The notes below the pieces were generated by a model. It had not been told where the DNA came from, did no database searches, and saw nothing but the letters and a program-made list of their open reading frames with translations. A program made the translations under genes and the position numbers. Source: Granulicella tundricola MP5ACTX9 (lineage in GTDB: Bacteria > Acidobacteriota > Terriglobia > Terriglobales > Acidobacteriaceae). From it: DNA of 64,000 bases. The first letter of the stretch is position 1; each line of letters begins with the position of its first letter. The stretch covers positions 3,658,001 to 3,722,000 of the forward strand of contig NC_015064.1 in the NCBI RefSeq assembly GCF_000178975.2. Reading direction: 5' to 3'. Shown one piece after another: positions 61,947-64,000 of this stretch.

Positions 61947-63596
61947 ATGCCTCGTCCTTTTCTTGCTGCCGCCCTTCTCGCCCTTCCCTTGCCTCTTGCC
62001 GCCCAAACCGACCTGCCACCCGCCGTCACGGCCGCGGAAGCCAATGTCTCGGCCGATTCCATCCGTGCCTATGACAAGTACCTTTCAGATGATCTTCTGG
62101 AAGGCCGTTACCCCGGTCAGCGCGGCGGGGAGCTTGCCGCCAAGTACATTGCCAGCCAGTTTGAGAGCTACGGCCTCAAGCCCGGCGGCGACCACGGCAC
62201 CTACTTCCAGCAGGTGGACTTCACCAGCGTCAAGGCTGACCCGATCAAGACGACCTTTACTCTCGTCCCCAAGTCCGGCGCGCCCATCAAGCTGAAGTTC
62301 GCGGATGACTTCGTCGTCTTCAACTCGCAACTGACGCCGTCCGCGACCATCAACGCGCCGATCGTGTGGATGGGCTACGGCATCACCGCGCCGGAGTTTC
62401 AGTGGGACGACTACGCCGGCATCGACGTCAAGGGCAAGGTGATCCTGTGCATCGTCAACGATCCGCCCTCGGACGATCCCAACTTCTTCGGCGGCAAGAG
62501 CCTGACCTACTACGGCCGGTGGACGTACAAGTTTGAGCAGGCCGCGCGTAAGGGAGCCGTGGGCGCACTGATCATCCATCGCACAGACCTGGCGGCGTAT
62601 GGATGGGATGTGGTGCGCAACTCCAACTCGGCCGAGAAGACCTTTCTGGCGCACGACGCAAACCCACGCCTTGAGGCTGCGAGCTGGATTCAGCTCGACG
62701 TGGCCAAGCAGATCTTTGCCGCGTCCGGGACCGACCTGGACACGGAGTTTGCAGCCGCCGGCAAGCATGGCTTCAAAGCGCGTGAGCTTCCGGTCAAGCT
62801 GGATGCAACGGTCATCAGCACCGTGCGTAACTTTCAATCGCCCAACGTCATTGGCATTCTGCCCGGCACGTCGCCAGCACCGGACCAGGCCGTCATCTAC
62901 ACCGGCCACTACGATCACCTGGGTGTAAAGGCCGATGCAAAGCCCGGTGAAGACGCCATCTTCAACGGTGCAGGCGATAACGGCACCGGCACCGCGATGA
63001 TCATGGAGATGGCGCGTGCGGTGACGAGCGCGAAGCTCTCACCGCCGCACTCGATGATCTTTGCCGCGGTGACGGCGGAGGAGCAGGGCCTGCTGGGCTC
63101 GGCTTATCTGTCACAGCATCCACCGCTCCCCATCGGCCAGATCAACCTCGATCTCAACTTCGATGAGATCCTCCCGTTCGGGCAGGGCGACCAGCTTCAT
63201 GCTTCCGGTTCGCAACGTACGAGCTTCTATCCAACGCTGGAGGCGACAGCCAAGCGCTTCGGCTATAGCGTTCCCGCACCACGGCCGGATACCGGCGGAG
63301 GCTACTACCGCTCGGACCATTTCTCCTTTGCGCACGCGGGTGTGCCGGCGTTCTCCGTCGGGCAGGGTGGCACCTACAAGGGTCATGATGCGGCTTGGTC
63401 CCAGGCTCAGGGCGCGGCGTACAACAAGAACGACTACCACAACGTCTCCGACAACTTTAAGCCGGAGTGGGACTTCGTCGGCAACGCCACGCTGTGCCGG
63501 CTTGGCATTGAGCTGGGCTGGAAGTCGGTCACGTCACCGCCGATTGAGTGGAAGGCCGGCGATGAGTTCGCGGCTGCCCGCAAAGCCAGCAAATAA
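61947..63596 (+). CDS. Exported M28-family zinc peptidase with PA domain
   Basis: 549 residues from ATG 61947, with CGGAGAC upstream. Signal peptide about 1-20 ('FLAAALLALPLPLAAQ'). A PA (protease-associated) insert spans about 120-250 ('MGYGITAPEFQWDDYAGID'). The M28 zinc site is visible as 'YTGHYDHLGV' (His/Asp), 'FNGAGDNGTGTAMI' (Asp), 'TAEEQGLLGS' (catalytic Glu), 'INLDLNFDEI' and 'YYRSDHFSFAHAGVP' (His). It is an aminopeptidase of secreted peptides. Terminator at 63614. Confidence 0.94.
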   Translation: MPRPFLAAALLALPLPLAAQTDLPPAVTAAEANVSADSIRAYDKYLSDDLLEGRYPGQRGGELAAKYIASQFESYGLKPGGDHGTYFQQVDFTSVKADPIKTTFTLVPKSGAPIKLKFADDFVVFNSQLTPSATINAPIVWMGYGITAPEFQWDDYAGIDVKGKVILCIVNDPPSDDPNFFGGKSLTYYGRWTYKFEQAARKGAVGALIIHRTDLAAYGWDVVRNSNSAEKTFLAHDANPRLEAASWIQLDVAKQIFAASGTDLDTEFAAAGKHGFKARELPVKLDATVISTVRNFQSPNVIGILPGTSPAPDQAVIYTGHYDHLGVKADAKPGEDAIFNGAGDNGTGTAMIMEMARAVTSAKLSPPHSMIFAAVTAEEQGLLGSAYLSQHPPLPIGQINLDLNFDEILPFGQGDQLHASGSQRTSFYPTLEATAKRFGYSVPAPRPDTGGGYYRSDHFSFAHAGVPAFSVGQGGTYKGHDAAWSQAQGAAYNKNDYHNVSDNFKPEWDFVGNATLCRLGIELGWKSVTSPPIEWKAGDEFAAARKASK

Positions 63597-63613
63597 CCTG
63601 GTTCAACGCAATG

Positions 63614-63651
63614 AAAAGTCCCCTTCGTGATCGCTCACGAAGGGGACTTTT
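63614..63651. terminator. Bidirectional terminator after M28 peptidase
   Basis: AAAAGTCCCCTTCGTGA (63614-63630) and TCACGAAGGGGACTTTT (63635-63651) are perfect 17-bp arms with a TCGC loop and flanking A/T runs. It resembles the terminator at 59941 in its GTGA-TCNC-TCAC crown. Confidence 0.95.
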
Positions 63652-63668
63652 GTTTGGGTTGTAAAGCG

Positions 63669-64000
63669 TTAGAAGGTGATCTTCCCCGCGAACTGCAGTT
63701 GACGGGATGAGCCGGCATCGCCCACCTGGTTACGAGTCGCCGTAATCTGTCCGAACGTTCCAGTGGTGGCACCAGTCAGGTTGGGGTTAGCCAGGTTGAC
63801 ATGATTCAGCAGGTCGAACGAATCGAGACGAAGCACAAGGTTGACTGACTCCGCGATCTTCGTCGTCTTCTGCAAGGAAAGATCCGTGTCAGAGAAGTCG
63901 GGGCCGTTGAGTGCATTGCGGCTCAAATTCCCAAACCCGGTTGCCTGCGTATAGAAGGTGCAGCCAGCGGTCGGCGTCGTGCAGACTGAGCCTGTGATCC
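63669..64000 (-). CDS. Oar-like TonB-dependent receptor, C-terminal end only
   Basis: About 109 residues are visible, entering from the right edge (first whole codon at 63998). 'TQATGFGNLSRNALNGPDFS', 'LRLDSFDLLNHVNLANPN' and the end 'SRQLQFAGKITF' are the signature C-terminus of the very large TonB-dependent, carboxypeptidase-regulatory-domain receptors typical of Acidobacteria, ending in the outer-membrane barrel's terminal Phe. The rest of the gene lies to the right. The substrate is unknown. Confidence 0.93.
   Translation of the reverse strand, partial: ITGSVCTTPTAGCTFYTQATGFGNLSRNALNGPDFSDTDLSLQKTTKIAESVNLVLRLDSFDLLNHVNLANPNLTGATTGTFGQITATRNQVGDAGSSRQLQFAGKITF

Overview
The window looks like a chromosomal segment of an acidobacterium of the Terriglobia type (Granulicella/Terriglobus/Edaphobacter relatives). 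The pointers are high G+C, an Oar-like TonB-dependent receptor tail ending in the usual 'SRQLQFAGKITF', many ECF sigma/zinc-finger anti-sigma pairs, PadR and LytTR regulators, and several exported peptidases. The assignment comes from gene content and protein style only; no database was searched.

Region A (1-13208) is one end of an integrative and conjugative element. It holds a truncated ssb, a complete minus-strand Trb/VirB mating-pair operon (trbC-D-E-G-I-small-J-small-L-small-F-B in transcription order), a LysR regulator just upstream of it, and on the plus strand an excisionase-like HTH protein and a tyrosine integrase. The integrase stop lies 16 bp from the 3' CCA of an intact tRNA-Ala(GGC) (13209-13284, minus), so the element is almost certainly inserted at that tRNA 3' end. 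A LysR-type box CGCTAT-N11-ATAGCG precedes trbC, and the same half-site recurs twice, 21 bp apart, in front of the excisionase gene.

Region B (13285-24152) is chromosomal. It carries an ECF sigma/anti-sigma pair, an exported 598-residue protein, rnc, two different signal peptidase I genes, an AsmA-like protein, an M1-like peptidase lacking the catalytic Glu, and an rlmB-type rRNA methyltransferase.

Region C (24236-36499) holds a second ECF sigma with two membrane partners, a LytTR response regulator, a methyltransferase, a ROK sugar kinase, a bacteriophytochrome with its heme oxygenase, and a PadR-controlled ABC transporter. The plus strand changes from C-rich to G-rich at about 24.2 kb regardless of which strand is coding.

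Region D (36512-55101) contains a long minus-strand cluster galM-scoA-scoB-galT-galK-proC-GMC oxidoreductase, an SGNH hydrolase, ndk, sucC/sucD split by a low-G+C membrane-protein gene, trpD, a VOC protein, tdk, a beta-barrel protein, an S10 carboxypeptidase, a HigBA-like toxin-antitoxin pair, a pentapeptide protein and sodC.

Region E (55181-64000) is a third sigma/anti-sigma operon extended by a zinc-ribbon/TM protein and a LiaF/DUF4097-type adhesin-like protein, followed by htpG, an M28 peptidase and the 3' end of a TonB-dependent receptor. Strong intrinsic terminators separate most units in regions D and E.
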